Shown here: positions 17,540-25,267 of the stretch, piece after piece
Layout: each line of letters starts with the position of its first letter
Numbering within the stretch: position 1 is the stretch's first letter
Source of the DNA: Sedimenticola sp.
Lineage (GTDB): Bacteria; Pseudomonadota; Gammaproteobacteria; Chromatiales; Chromatiaceae
Assembly: GCA_026992075.1 (NCBI GenBank)
Contig: JALXAM010000002.1
Location: forward strand, 1 to 64,000
Length of the DNA: 64,000 nt
Reading direction: 5' to 3'
Translations under genes and position numbers: made by a program
Notes under the pieces: model-generated
What the model saw: only the letters and a program-made list of their open reading frames with translations
Database searches by the model: none
Told to the model about the DNA's origin: nothing

Positions 17540-18379
17540 TCACCAGCTCCAGTAATCCCCTCTTGGCCCCTGCTGCCGGAACCAGGGCGGCGGAGAGAAG
17601 AAGTCGTCGTTGAAGGAGGGGAAATCGGGGATCCGCGGAAAGGCCGGCATCTCCATGGGGAAGGCGGACAGGTTGTCGCTCAACGCGTCCAGCAGCTGCT
17701 GTTTCATGGGTGCCGGCAGCTCAGACTCCTTGCGAACCTGGGCGCTGATCTCCTCCCTGGTGCCCTCGTACTCGAAGCGCTTCTTGTTGCCGTTGCTGTC
17801 CAGGAATTCCACCACAGCCTTGTATTTTCCGTCCGGATTCTTCACTACCGACAGGGACTGGAAGCTTTCCCACACCCGGGATTCGAATTTCGGGGCACCG
17901 GGCACTGGTGGCAGGTTGCCCGGGTGTGGTGGCCTGGGTGCATTTTGCGGTTGCCGGGACCAGCGGCTCTGCAGGGTGACCTCCACCTTCACCGGCTTGC
18001 CGTGGCGCACCACTTCCAGGCTCGCCTTGTCGCCGGGTTTGGCGGCTCGAACCCGTTGCACCAGATCCCGTGGGGAAAAGAGCTTGTCCCCGTTGTAGCT
18101 GAGCAGCACGTCGTTCCGCTTCAGCCCCGCTTCGGCAGCGGGCGAACCCGGCATTACGCGCACGATCAGCAGTCCCTGGTTTTTCTCGATCCCCTCGGGC
18201 AACTGGGCCTGAACGGCCTCCGGCACCGGGCCCACCGCCACGCCCATCCACACCGGCGCTGCGGCGGGTGCCGGCGGCGGTGCCATGTTGCCGGGGTTTG
18301 AGTGTTGCGCCCCTGCGGGAAGCGACATGACCAGCGCCATGGTCGCGGCCAGGGGGAGCAGCATCTGTTTATTCTTCAT
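17540..18379 (-). CDS. Exported PDZ-domain protein, probably heat-shock induced
   Basis: A 279-residue protein with a signal peptide (MKNKQMLLPLAATMALVMS...AGAQ). A proline/alanine-rich linker and a single PDZ domain follow (about 50-130: QGLLIVRVMPGSPAAEAGLKR, VLLSYNGDKLFSPRDLV). After another proline-rich linker comes a second region with VESLD-type repeats of no recognised family (KYKAVVEFLDSNGNKKRFEY). No protease domain is present, so it is not a DegP relative in the catalytic sense. The ATG follows GGAGGTTGGA. Upstream is a sigma-32-like promoter on the same strand, divergent from hsp20. The role is unknown; a periplasmic partner of the DegQ-type protease is conceivable. Confidence 0.82.
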   Translation of the reverse strand: MKNKQMLLPLAATMALVMSLPAGAQHSNPGNMAPPPAPAAAPVWMGVAVGPVPEAVQAQLPEGIEKNQGLLIVRVMPGSPAAEAGLKRNDVLLSYNGDKLFSPRDLVQRVRAAKPGDKASLEVVRHGKPVKVEVTLQSRWSRQPQNAPRPPHPGNLPPVPGAPKFESRVWESFQSLSVVKNPDGKYKAVVEFLDSNGNKKRFEYEGTREEISAQVRKESELPAPMKQQLLDALSDNLSAFPMEMPAFPRIPDFPSFNDDFFSPPPWFRQQGPRGDYWSW

Positions 18380-18479
18380 TCCAACCTCCATTTCCTCTCC
18401 TCGAGATGCGGGCCGGTCCGACGCGACCGGCAAGAAATGCCCCGGTCCTGGTAACCGGGAGCCAGTACAGCATTGACAA

Positions 18480-18508
18480 GCATGGGGTCTGACCCAAATC
18501 TTTTCAAA
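18480..18508 (-). promoter_or_regulatory. Sigma-32-like promoter of the PDZ gene
   Basis: The minus strand reads TTTGAAA (18508-18502), a 14-base spacer, then CCCCATGC (18487-18480), close to the sigma-32 consensus CTTGAAA-N14-CCCCATNT. It lies about 100 bp upstream of the PDZ gene. Confidence 0.65.
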
Positions 18509-18528
18509 TGATTCCCGAATTCTGCCGC

Positions 18529-18556
18529 CTTGAAATCCGGTGCCGCAAACCCACTT
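18529..18556 (+). promoter_or_regulatory. Sigma-32-like promoter of the hsp20-degQ genes
   Basis: CTTGAAA (18529-18535), a 14-base spacer and CCCACTT (18550-18556) closely match the sigma-32 consensus. It is 79 bp upstream of the hsp20 ATG and back to back with the promoter of the divergent PDZ gene. Confidence 0.7.
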
Positions 18557-18634
18557 GCAGAACTGGCACCTGCACGGGCCGGGTTGGCCGGGAGCACCCG
18601 GCAGGGATCTACCAGTCGAGAACGGAGGAAAATC

Positions 18635-19129
18635 ATGTCCACATTGCAGCAGATCAAGAGTGGCGTCAGCCAGGCCTGGGACAACCTGGTGGAGGGGTGG
18701 CAACATCTCTACCGCAAGGCCGCTGGAGCCATCACCAGGTTCGGCCGTGGTAAGGCGGACGAGGAGGAACAGCGTGAGCTGGCATTGCGCAGCGCCGGAT
18801 GGGGCATGCTGCCGGCCGAGGTGTTCGACGACGACGAGAAGGTGGTGGTTCGCATCGAGGTTCCCGGCATGGAGGGCGCCGATCTCAACATCCAGGTGGT
18901 GGAGAACTATCTGGTGGTGAGCGGCCACAAGCGCGTGGAGAAAGAGAAGACGGAAGGTCGCTACCATGTGGTGGAACGCGCCTACGGCAGCTTCGAGCGG
19001 GCCATTCCCCTGCCGGAGGAAGTGGTGGCCGATGAAGCCGATGCCCGCTACCGGCGGGGTGTGCTGGAGGTGACCCTGCCCAAGTCCTCTGCCCTTCGGC
19101 GGCGCAAGATCGAGGTGAAGGTGAACTGA
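18635..19129 (+). CDS. Hsp20-family small heat-shock protein with N-terminal extension
   Basis: ATP-independent holdase of 164 residues. The alpha-crystallin domain spans about 70-164 and includes VRIEVPGMEGADLNIQVVENYLVVSGHKR, the typical ERAYGSFERAIPLP strand and the A-RYRRGVLEVTLPKS C-terminal motif. The first 70 residues form an unusual helical extension (QAWDNLVEGWQHLYRKAAGA). The ATG at 18635 follows GGAGG; earlier in-frame starts overlap the promoter. It is the first gene after a sigma-32-like promoter, followed after 85 bp by degQ. Confidence 0.92.
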   Translation: MSTLQQIKSGVSQAWDNLVEGWQHLYRKAAGAITRFGRGKADEEEQRELALRSAGWGMLPAEVFDDDEKVVVRIEVPGMEGADLNIQVVENYLVVSGHKRVEKEKTEGRYHVVERAYGSFERAIPLPEEVVADEADARYRRGVLEVTLPKSSALRRRKIEVKVN

Positions 19130-19164
19130 TCCGACTTGCGGCTGTCCTTTGGAGGCGTAAAGAG

Positions 19165-19202
19165 GGACGGGGTCGTGAGGCCCCGTCCTGTTGCCCGTTT
19201 TT
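19165..19202 (+). terminator. Hairpin plus T-run between hsp20 and degQ
   Basis: Stem GGACGGGG / CCCCGTCC (19165-19172, 19181-19188) with an 8-base loop, followed by TTTTT at 19198-19202. The degQ ribosome site GGAGG begins at 19203. The T-run is nine bases after the stem, so it may be a leaky terminator that lowers degQ expression relative to hsp20. Confidence 0.5.
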
Positions 19203-19214
19203 GGAGGTGAGTCG

Positions 19215-20573
19215 ATGAAGAAGAGGGGATTGTCCAGCCTTTTCCTGGTGCTGTTGTCCTGTTGGCTGTTTGCCGCTGCGCCTCTGGCGGCATCCAGTGC
19301 CGGGGTGCCGGGAGACACCCTGGCGCCCATGCTGAAGCGGGTATTGCCGGCGGTGGTGAACATCTCCACCACCTCTTATGTGGCTCAGCGCCAGGGCGGG
19401 TTGTTGGAGAATCCGTTCTATCGCCACTTCTTCGGTGGTCGCGGTCCGGTCATCCAGAAGCGTTCCCAGAACCTTGGCTCCGGAGTGATCGTGGACGCCG
19501 ACAAGGGCTGGATCATCACCAACCACCACGTGGTGGAGGGAGCCGACGAGATCACCGTTACATTGCGGGACCAGCGCAGTTTCAAGGCCAAGCTGCTTGG
19601 CGCGGATCCGGCGGTGGACATCGCCCTGCTGCAGATCCAGGCGAAGGGGTTGAAAGGGTTGCCGCTGGGGGATTCCGACCGCCTTCAGGTGGGGGATTTC
19701 GTGGTGGCCATCGGTAACCCCTTCGGCCTGGGTCAGACCGTCACCTATGGAATCGTCAGCGCCCTGGGGCGTACCGATCTGGGAATCGAGGGTTACGAAA
19801 ACTTCATCCAGACCGATGCCTCCATCAATCCCGGCAACTCCGGGGGGGCGCTGGTCACCACACGCGGAGAGCTGGTGGGGATCAACACCGCCATCATGGG
19901 CGGTTCGGGCAACATCGGAATCGGTTTCGCCATCCCCGCCAACATGGTGAAAGCGGTGGCGGAGCAGCTGGCCCGCTACGGCGAAGTGCAACGGGGCCAG
20001 CTGGGAGTGGTGATGCAGGACCTCACTCCGGATCTGGCCAAGGCCTTCGGGTTGGAGAACACCCGGGGAGCGGTGGTGACCCAGGTGGTGCCAGGATCCG
20101 GCGCGGAAAAGGCGGGGCTCCGCTCCGGTGACGTCATCGTGGGTATCGATGGCAAGGAAGTGCGGGACGGCAGCGCGTTGCGCAACGCCATCGGAATCCT
20201 GCGCGCCGGCAGCCGGGTGCGGCTGAAGGTGCTGAGAGAAGGCAAGCCGCTACAGCTGGTGGCCACCATCGCCCTTCCTCGGGATGCCCGCACCGAAGGC
20301 GAACGGCTCAATCCGCGTCTTTCCGGTGCGCTGTTGGGCAACCTGGGTAAGGATCACCCGCTGGGTGAGAACGGTGGCGTGGAGGTCCAGGAGGTGGTGC
20401 CGGGAAGCGAAGCGTGGCAGGCTGGGCTGCGGAAGGGTGACGTTATCGTCTCCGTCAACCGGCAGCCGGTCCATGATCTGCTGGAGCTTTCCCAGGTGCT
20501 CACCCGTGGTGGCGGCAGCCTGCTGCTCAATGTGCGACGAGGCAACGGCGCGCTCTTCATCGTGATGCGATGA
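19215..20573 (+). CDS. degQ: DegP/DegQ-type periplasmic serine protease (Do family)
   Basis: Periplasmic quality-control protease of 452 residues. It has a signal peptide (1-27), a trypsin-like domain with catalytic triad H105 (ITNHHVVEG), D135 (DPAVDIALL) and S209 (NPGNSGGAL), and two PDZ domains (about 255-350 and 365-450). The long LA loop of DegP is short here (QGGLLENPFYRHFFGG), as in DegQ. The ATG lies 7 bp after GGAGG; an upstream ATG at 19191 lies inside the hairpin region. It sits in a heat-shock gene group between hsp20 and cbpA. Confidence 0.95.
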   Translation: MKKRGLSSLFLVLLSCWLFAAAPLAASSAGVPGDTLAPMLKRVLPAVVNISTTSYVAQRQGGLLENPFYRHFFGGRGPVIQKRSQNLGSGVIVDADKGWIITNHHVVEGADEITVTLRDQRSFKAKLLGADPAVDIALLQIQAKGLKGLPLGDSDRLQVGDFVVAIGNPFGLGQTVTYGIVSALGRTDLGIEGYENFIQTDASINPGNSGGALVTTRGELVGINTAIMGGSGNIGIGFAIPANMVKAVAEQLARYGEVQRGQLGVVMQDLTPDLAKAFGLENTRGAVVTQVVPGSGAEKAGLRSGDVIVGIDGKEVRDGSALRNAIGILRAGSRVRLKVLREGKPLQLVATIALPRDARTEGERLNPRLSGALLGNLGKDHPLGENGGVEVQEVVPGSEAWQAGLRKGDVIVSVNRQPVHDLLELSQVLTRGGGSLLLNVRRGNGALFIVMR

Positions 20574-20626
20574 GCGTGAAACGACGAATACGAACAGAAA
20601 CCGGAAAATCAGGCAAGGGGTGACAC

Positions 20627-21589
20627 ATGGAGTTCAAAGACTATTACGAAATCATGGGGGTGAGTCGGGACGCCACCCAGGATGAGATCAAGCGGGCCTA
20701 TCGCAAGCTGGCGCGCAAGTATCACCCCGACGTGAGCAAGGAGCCGGACGCGGAGGAGAAGTTCAAGCAGCTGGGTGAAGCCTACGAGGTACTCAAGGAT
20801 CCCGAGAAAAGGGCCGCCTATGACCAGCTCGGGGCCAACTGGAAGGCAGGCCAGGATTTCCACCCGCCGCCGGACTGGGACGCCGGTTTCGAATTCAGCG
20901 GGGGCGGCTACACCGGCGGAGGTGGAGAAGGCTTCGACTACAGCGATTTCTTCGAGTCCCTGTTCGGCGGCGGTTTCCGCCGGGCCGGTGGCGCCGGTGC
21001 GGGTGCGCGGGGAGGGTTTCATGCCCGGGGACAGGACACCCACGCCAAGGTGCTTATCGACCTGGAGGATGCCTACCGTGGCGCGGTGCGCCAGATCACC
21101 CTGCAGTCGCCGGAGGTGGATGCCAATGGCCATGTCACCACCCGCCAGCGCACCCTCAAGGTGAACATTCCCAAGGGGGTGCGCGAGGGCCAGCGCATTC
21201 GCCTGGCCGGTCAGGGCGCGCCCGGAATCGGGGAGGGACCGGCGGGGGATCTCTATCTGGAGATCGCCTTCAAGCCGCATCCCTTCTACCGGGTGGAGGG
21301 GAAAGATGTCTATCTCGACCTGCCGGTGGCCCCCTGGGAGGCGGCCCTGGGGGGGCGGGTGAAGGTGCCCACCCCCGGTGGCGTGCTGGACCTGAAGCTC
21401 CCACCGGGTTCCAATACCGGCAAGAAGATGCGGCTCAAGGGCAAGGGCATTCCCTCCCGTGAGCCGGGAGACTTCTATGTGGTGCTCAAGGTGATGACGC
21501 CTCCTGCGGAGACCGAGGAGCAGAAGGCTTTCTACCAGGAGATGCGGGAGAAGTTCAGCTACAACCCGCGCAGCGCGCTGGGGGTGTGA
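20627..21589 (+). CDS. cbpA: DnaJ-type co-chaperone CbpA
   Basis: Curved-DNA-binding, DnaJ-like co-chaperone of 320 residues that stimulates DnaK. The J domain (1-70) has the HPD motif at 33-35 ([10 protein letters not shown]). A Gly/Phe-rich linker (about 90-135) and two C-terminal substrate-binding domains follow ([21 protein letters not shown] type, [20 protein letters not shown]). The zinc-finger domain of DnaJ is absent, which identifies CbpA. The ATG follows AAGGGGTG. cbpM follows at once. Confidence 0.95.
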   Translation: MEFKDYYEIMGVSRDATQDEIKRAYRKLARKYHPDVSKEPDAEEKFKQLGEAYEVLKDPEKRAAYDQLGANWKAGQDFHPPPDWDAGFEFSGGGYTGGGGEGFDYSDFFESLFGGGFRRAGGAGAGARGGFHARGQDTHAKVLIDLEDAYRGAVRQITLQSPEVDANGHVTTRQRTLKVNIPKGVREGQRIRLAGQGAPGIGEGPAGDLYLEIAFKPHPFYRVEGKDVYLDLPVAPWEAALGGRVKVPTPGGVLDLKLPPGSNTGKKMRLKGKGIPSREPGDFYVVLKVMTPPAETEEQKAFYQEMREKFSYNPRSALGV

Positions 21590-21592
21590 CCG

Positions 21593-21913
21593 ATGAATGA
21601 GATGAAGGAAAAGGTACTGGAAGGGCTGCTGTTGGACGAGGGCTGCGAGCTGAGTCTGGCGGAGCTCAGCCGCGCCTGCTCCATGCATGCGGAGTGGCTG
21701 CTGGAGCTGGTGGAGGAGGGCATCCTGGAGCCGCGCGGCCGGGGACCGCTGGAGTGGCGTTTCGAAGCTCCCGCACTGCAAAGGGCCCGCATGGTGCGCA
21801 ATCTGCAGCGGGATCTTGGGGTGAACCTGGCCGGGGCCGCCCTGGTGGTGGAGCTGATGGATGAGATCGACCGCTTGCGCGCCCGCTTGCGACGACTGGA
21901 GCCGGGCTGCTGA
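21593..21913 (+). CDS. cbpM: Chaperone modulator CbpM
   Basis: Small helical protein of 106 residues that binds and inhibits the J domain of CbpA. A MerR-like winged-helix start is visible (LSLAELSRACSMHAEWLLELVEEGILEPRG), followed by a helix with LQRDLGVNLAGAALVVELMDEIDRLRARL. The ATG is three bases after the cbpA stop, and its own stop overlaps the next gene by ATGA-type contact at 21913. The cbpA-cbpM pairing confirms the assignment. Confidence 0.93.
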   Translation: MNEMKEKVLEGLLLDEGCELSLAELSRACSMHAEWLLELVEEGILEPRGRGPLEWRFEAPALQRARMVRNLQRDLGVNLAGAALVVELMDEIDRLRARLRRLEPGC

Positions 21914-22863
21914 TGAAGGAGGAGGTCTGGCTGCGGCACCGTCTGGCCAACTGGCTGCAGTCGCTGTTCCTCCTGCTCTTCATGGCAGCCTTCCTGGCTC
22001 TGGTGGGCTGGCTGCTGTGGGGTCCCGAAGGGTTGGTTTCACTCTCACTCAGCCTGCTGTTGCTTCTACCGCTCAACCCTGCGGCTCACCCTGAGCTGCT
22101 GATGCGCCTCTACGGTGCCCGGCGGCTGGCGGAAACGGAGGCGCCGGGATTGTGGCGCGCGCTGGCCCAGTTGTCGCGCCGGGCCGGTCTGTCATCGGTG
22201 CCCGAGCTGTGGTATCTGCCCAGCGCCATGATCAACGCCTTCTCCACCGGACGGCCGGATCGTGCTTTCGTCGTCGTCTCCCGGGGATTGCTGGAGACGC
22301 TGGATGAGCGCGAGCTGGTGGCGGTGCTGGCCCACGAGATCAGTCACATCCGTGCCGGTGACACCCGGGTGATGGGCCTGGCCGATCTCTTCACCCGTCT
22401 CACCGCGATCCTGTCGCTGCTGGGACAGCTGCTGGTGATCGTCAATCTGCCTCTGTTGCTGTTGCACCAGGTGCAGATCAACTGGTTCGCCATCCTGCTG
22501 CTGGTGATGGCGCCCACCGTCACCGCGCTGGCCCAGCTCGGCCTTTCCCGTACCCGGGAGTATGACGCCGATCTCAATGCCGTCCGGCTCACTGGCGATC
22601 CCGAGGCGTTGGCCAGCGCCCTGATCAAGATCGACCGTTACACCGGCAATTTCCTGGAACAACTGCTGTGGCCGGGCAAGGGGGTGCCGGAACCTTCCTG
22701 GCTGCGCACCCATCCACCCACCGGGGAGCGGGTCCGCCGTATCCTCCAGCTTGGCAGGCGGGATCTGGGGGCGTCGCTGCAACCTCACGGGCTGCCCATG
22801 CACCGCCTGGTGGCGGATTCTTCCCGGGCGCCCCGCTGGCATCTGCACGGTCTCTGGTTCTAG
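21913..22863 (+). CDS. Membrane-bound M48 metalloprotease, HtpX-like
   Basis: Inner-membrane zinc protease of 316 residues. Two N-terminal helices (about 17-36 and 40-58) precede the M48 domain with the zinc site H141-E-I-S-H145 and the third ligand E215 in SRTREYDADL. Two further helices lie between them (about 160-203). A C-terminal region with HPPTGERVRRI is typical of HtpX relatives. Co-transcription with cbpAM suggests a role in membrane-protein quality control under stress. HtpX proper is slightly shorter, so I leave the symbol blank. Confidence 0.9.
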   Translation: MKEEVWLRHRLANWLQSLFLLLFMAAFLALVGWLLWGPEGLVSLSLSLLLLLPLNPAAHPELLMRLYGARRLAETEAPGLWRALAQLSRRAGLSSVPELWYLPSAMINAFSTGRPDRAFVVVSRGLLETLDERELVAVLAHEISHIRAGDTRVMGLADLFTRLTAILSLLGQLLVIVNLPLLLLHQVQINWFAILLLVMAPTVTALAQLGLSRTREYDADLNAVRLTGDPEALASALIKIDRYTGNFLEQLLWPGKGVPEPSWLRTHPPTGERVRRILQLGRRDLGASLQPHGLPMHRLVADSSRAPRWHLHGLWF

Positions 22864-22875
22864 TTTCGGTTCGAT

Positions 22876-22902
22876 CTTGAAAAAATCCTCTCCATCCCTA
22901 TC
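22876..22902 (+). promoter_or_regulatory. Sigma-32-like promoter for the hsp20 pair
   Basis: CTTGAAA (22876-22882), a 13-base spacer and CCCTATC (22896-22902) resemble the sigma-32 consensus. It starts 13 bp after the M48 protease stop and is 84 bp upstream of the first of two hsp20 genes. Confidence 0.65.
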
Positions 22903-22985
22903 TGAATGCTGAAGCAAGGGATGAGCGGTCGGTCGCGGATGACCGGCGGCCAACCTGAAACCGGTTATTCAGAGGAGGTGTAGAG

Positions 22986-23423
22986 ATGTTTGGATTCCCA
23001 GGATTCGATCGCACCATTTTCGATGATCTCCTGCGTTTCCAGCGGGAGATGGAGAGCTTGTTCGGTGGCCCCCTGACCACCGCCATTCGTTCCATGGGTC
23101 CGGAGGCGTATCCGGCGGTGAACGTGGGCACCACGCCGGAAGAGGTGGACGTTTACCTCTTTGCTCCCGGGGTGGATCCCACCACGCTGGATATCAGCCT
23201 GCAGAACAACGTGTTGACGGTGGCCGGCGAACGGCGGGTGATTCGTGAAGAGGGTGCCAGCTATTATCGAAAGGAGCGTTTCGACGGTGAGTTCCGTCGC
23301 GTGCTCACCCTGCCCGAGGATGTCGATCCCGATCGTGTGGATGCCACCTACAACGACGGTGTGCTGCACATCCGCATCGAGCGGAAGGAGTCGAGCAAGC
23401 CGAAGCAGATCAAGGTCAACTAA
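22986..23423 (+). CDS. Hsp20-family small heat-shock protein
   Basis: Cytoplasmic holdase of 145 residues. The alpha-crystallin domain covers about 40-145 and includes PAVNVGTTPEEVDVYLFAPGV, the strand LTVAGERR and the motif YNDGVLHIRIERKE. The N-terminal FDRTIFDDLLRFQREMESLFGG helix is typical of class A bacterial Hsp20. A strong GAGGAGGTG ribosome site precedes the ATG. It is followed 21 bp later by a second hsp20 gene. Confidence 0.94.
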   Translation: MFGFPGFDRTIFDDLLRFQREMESLFGGPLTTAIRSMGPEAYPAVNVGTTPEEVDVYLFAPGVDPTTLDISLQNNVLTVAGERRVIREEGASYYRKERFDGEFRRVLTLPEDVDPDRVDATYNDGVLHIRIERKESSKPKQIKVN

Positions 23424-23444
23424 TCGAGGCAGGAGGTGAGAGCG

Positions 23445-23849
23445 ATGAGTGACAAGAACGAACTGACCACCACCCAGACGAAGGAGGTACAGCCTGCGGC
23501 GGAACAGAAACGGCTGGAGCAGGTGGTTCGTCCGCCGGTGGATATCTTCGAGGATGAGTCGGGCATCACGGTGCATGCCGATATGCCGGGCGTCTCGAAG
23601 GAGCGGCTCAACGTAAAGGTGGAGGGAGACACCCTCAGCATCGAGGGGACGGTGGACATCCCTATGCCTGAAAACATGGAGCCGCTCTATGCCGAGGTGC
23701 GGGCCACCCGCTATGAGCGCAGCTTCACCCTGAGCCCCGAGATGGATGTGGACAAGGTGGAGGCCAGCCTGAAAAACGGCGTGCTCACCTTGCGCATTCC
23801 CAAGCGTGAAGAGCACAAGCCGAAGAAGATCGAGGTGAAGGTGGGCTGA
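23445..23849 (+). CDS. Hsp20-family small heat-shock protein
   Basis: Holdase of 134 residues and third Hsp20 of the island. It contains PPVDIFEDESGITVHADMPG, LNVKVEGDTLSIEG, and the C-terminal LKNGVLTLRIPK motif. A glutamine- and lysine-rich N terminus (NELTTTQTKEVQPAAEQK) replaces the usual hydrophobic arm. The ATG at 23445 follows AGGAGGT. It is probably co-transcribed with the preceding hsp20 and ends before a terminator-like hairpin. Confidence 0.94.
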   Translation: MSDKNELTTTQTKEVQPAAEQKRLEQVVRPPVDIFEDESGITVHADMPGVSKERLNVKVEGDTLSIEGTVDIPMPENMEPLYAEVRATRYERSFTLSPEMDVDKVEASLKNGVLTLRIPKREEHKPKKIEVKVG

Positions 23850-23869
23850 TCACCAACCGTGGACCCGGC

Positions 23870-23910
23870 AACAGGCCGTCATCCCTTTCCGGGGTGGCGG
23901 CTTGTTTGTG
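23870..23910 (+). terminator. Probable terminator of the hsp20 pair
   Basis: A 14-bp stem with three G-U pairs (CAGGCCGTCATCCC at 23872-23885 against GGGGTGGCGGCTTG at 23891-23904), a 5-base loop and the T-rich tail TTTGTGTT follow 22 bp after the last hsp20 stop. Confidence 0.6.
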
Positions 23911-23965
23911 TTGGTCCGGAAAATCCGATCGGCTGAAAAGTCGATGCCCCAAAGTCGTTGGCGCA

Positions 23966-23987
23966 GTGGGGCTGAAGCCCCACCTAC
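23966..23987. repeat. REP-like palindrome, variant
   Basis: A single unit with core TGGGGCTGAAGCCCCA followed by CCTAC, the same layout as the other REP-like units but with a changed stem. It lies in the 375-bp gap before pyrC. Confidence 0.7.
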
Positions 23988-24040
23988 AACCATCGGTTTT
24001 CCCTGATCTGAGGTGTAGACTAGTTTTTTTTGAATATTAG

Positions 24041-24200
24041 GGAACCTCTGATTTAATCCATGAACTCGCATCTTGTCCTCCTCCGGCCCGATTACTGCGT
24101 TGAAGTTCTTGCCAATAGCTTGCTATTGCCTGCGAACTTCGCCTTGTACTCGAACCGGAGGAGAACAACCTCCTTCGTCCAGGATTAAATCAGAGGTTCC
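24041..24200 (+). mobile_element. MITE-like 160-bp palindromic element, copy B
   Basis: Perfect 19-bp terminal inverted repeats (GGAACCTCTGATTTAATCC and its complement) are flanked by TTAG on both sides (24037-24040, 24201-24204), a 4-bp target duplication. Internal nested inverted repeats are GAAGTTC/GAACTTC, CCAATAG/CTATTG and TCCTCCGG/CCGGAGGA. There is no coding capacity. It lies 24 bp upstream of the pyrC ATG and probably forms part of its leader. Confidence 0.92.
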
Positions 24201-24223
24201 TTAGCCCGTAGAATGGCTTTCTC

Positions 24224-25267
24224 ATGACCGATCGACTGACCATCACCCGCCCCGACGACTGGCACCTTCACCTGCGGGATGGCGAGGCGCTGCGCCACAC
24301 GGTGCCGCACAGCGCGCGGCGCTTCGCCCGGGCCATCGTCATGCCCAACCTCAAGCCACCGGTGGTGACCACCGATCAGGCTCAGGCCTATCGCGAGCGG
24401 ATCCTGCATGAGGTTCCGGAAGGGGTGGCGTTCGAGCCGTTGATGACTCTCTACCTCACCGACCAGACGCCAGCGCAGGAGATCCGGCGGGCGAAAGAGT
24501 CCGGTGTGGTGAAAGCGGTAAAATACTACCCGGCAGGTGCCACCACCAACTCGGAGAACGGCGTCACCGACCTGCGCCGTTGCTATCGCACCCTGGAGGC
24601 GATGGCCGATGCCGGGTTGCCGCTGTTGATGCACGGCGAGGTCACCGACCCGGAGGTGGATGTTTTCGACCGTGAGGCGGTCTTCATCGACCGGGTGTTG
24701 CTGCCTCTGTTGAAGGCCGTTCCCGGACTCAGGATCGTCTTCGAACACATCACCACCCGGGATGCCGCTGCCCTAGTGGCGGAAACCGCTGAGAACCTGG
24801 CGGCCACCATCACTCCCCAGCACCTGCTGCTTGACCGCAATGCCCTGTTCCAGGGAGGGATTCGCCCGCATCATTACTGTCTGCCTGTGCTCAAGCGACG
24901 CACCCATCGCCAGGCCCTGGTGGCGGCGGCCACCAGTGGGGACCCCCGTTTCTTTCTCGGTACCGACAGCGCTCCGCACGCCCGGGAGGCCAAAGAGACC
25001 GCTTGCGGCTGCGCCGGCATGTTCAGCGCTCCTGCAGCCATCGAGCTCTATGCGCAGCTGTTCGAGCAGGAGGGGGCGCTGGAGCGGCTGGAGGGCTTCG
25101 CTTCCTGGCATGGTGCCGATTTCTACGGCCTGCCGCGCAACCAGGAGAAGCTGACCCTGGTACGCCAGGAATGGCGGGTGCCGGAGACACTGCCCTTCGG
25201 GCGAAGGCAGGTGGTGCCCATGGCGGCAGGCGAGACGCTCCGTTGGCGGCTGGAGTCCGACGCGTGA
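24224..25267 (+). CDS. pyrC: Dihydroorotase, E. coli (class II) type
   Basis: Third step of pyrimidine synthesis: carbamoyl-aspartate to dihydroorotate. The 347-residue zinc enzyme starts [20 protein letters not shown] with metal ligands H14 and H16. It has the modified-lysine region [31 protein letters not shown], and the catalytic [13 protein letters not shown]. The single-domain form of this length is typical of gammaproteobacteria. Its stop overlaps the GTG of a DegS-like gene, an unusual partner. Confidence 0.97.
   Translation: MTDRLTITRPDDWHLHLRDGEALRHTVPHSARRFARAIVMPNLKPPVVTTDQAQAYRERILHEVPEGVAFEPLMTLYLTDQTPAQEIRRAKESGVVKAVKYYPAGATTNSENGVTDLRRCYRTLEAMADAGLPLLMHGEVTDPEVDVFDREAVFIDRVLLPLLKAVPGLRIVFEHITTRDAAALVAETAENLAATITPQHLLLDRNALFQGGIRPHHYCLPVLKRRTHRQALVAAATSGDPRFFLGTDSAPHAREAKETACGCAGMFSAPAAIELYAQLFEQEGALERLEGFASWHGADFYGLPRNQEKLTLVRQEWRVPETLPFGRRQVVPMAAGETLRWRLESDA

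Noticed and set aside
17540..19372. A 610-codon minus-strand frame that would extend the PDZ protein across hsp20
   Set aside because: The PDZ protein has a signal peptide and a strong ribosome site at 18379, and a sigma-32-like promoter lies upstream of it. The extension is antisense to hsp20.
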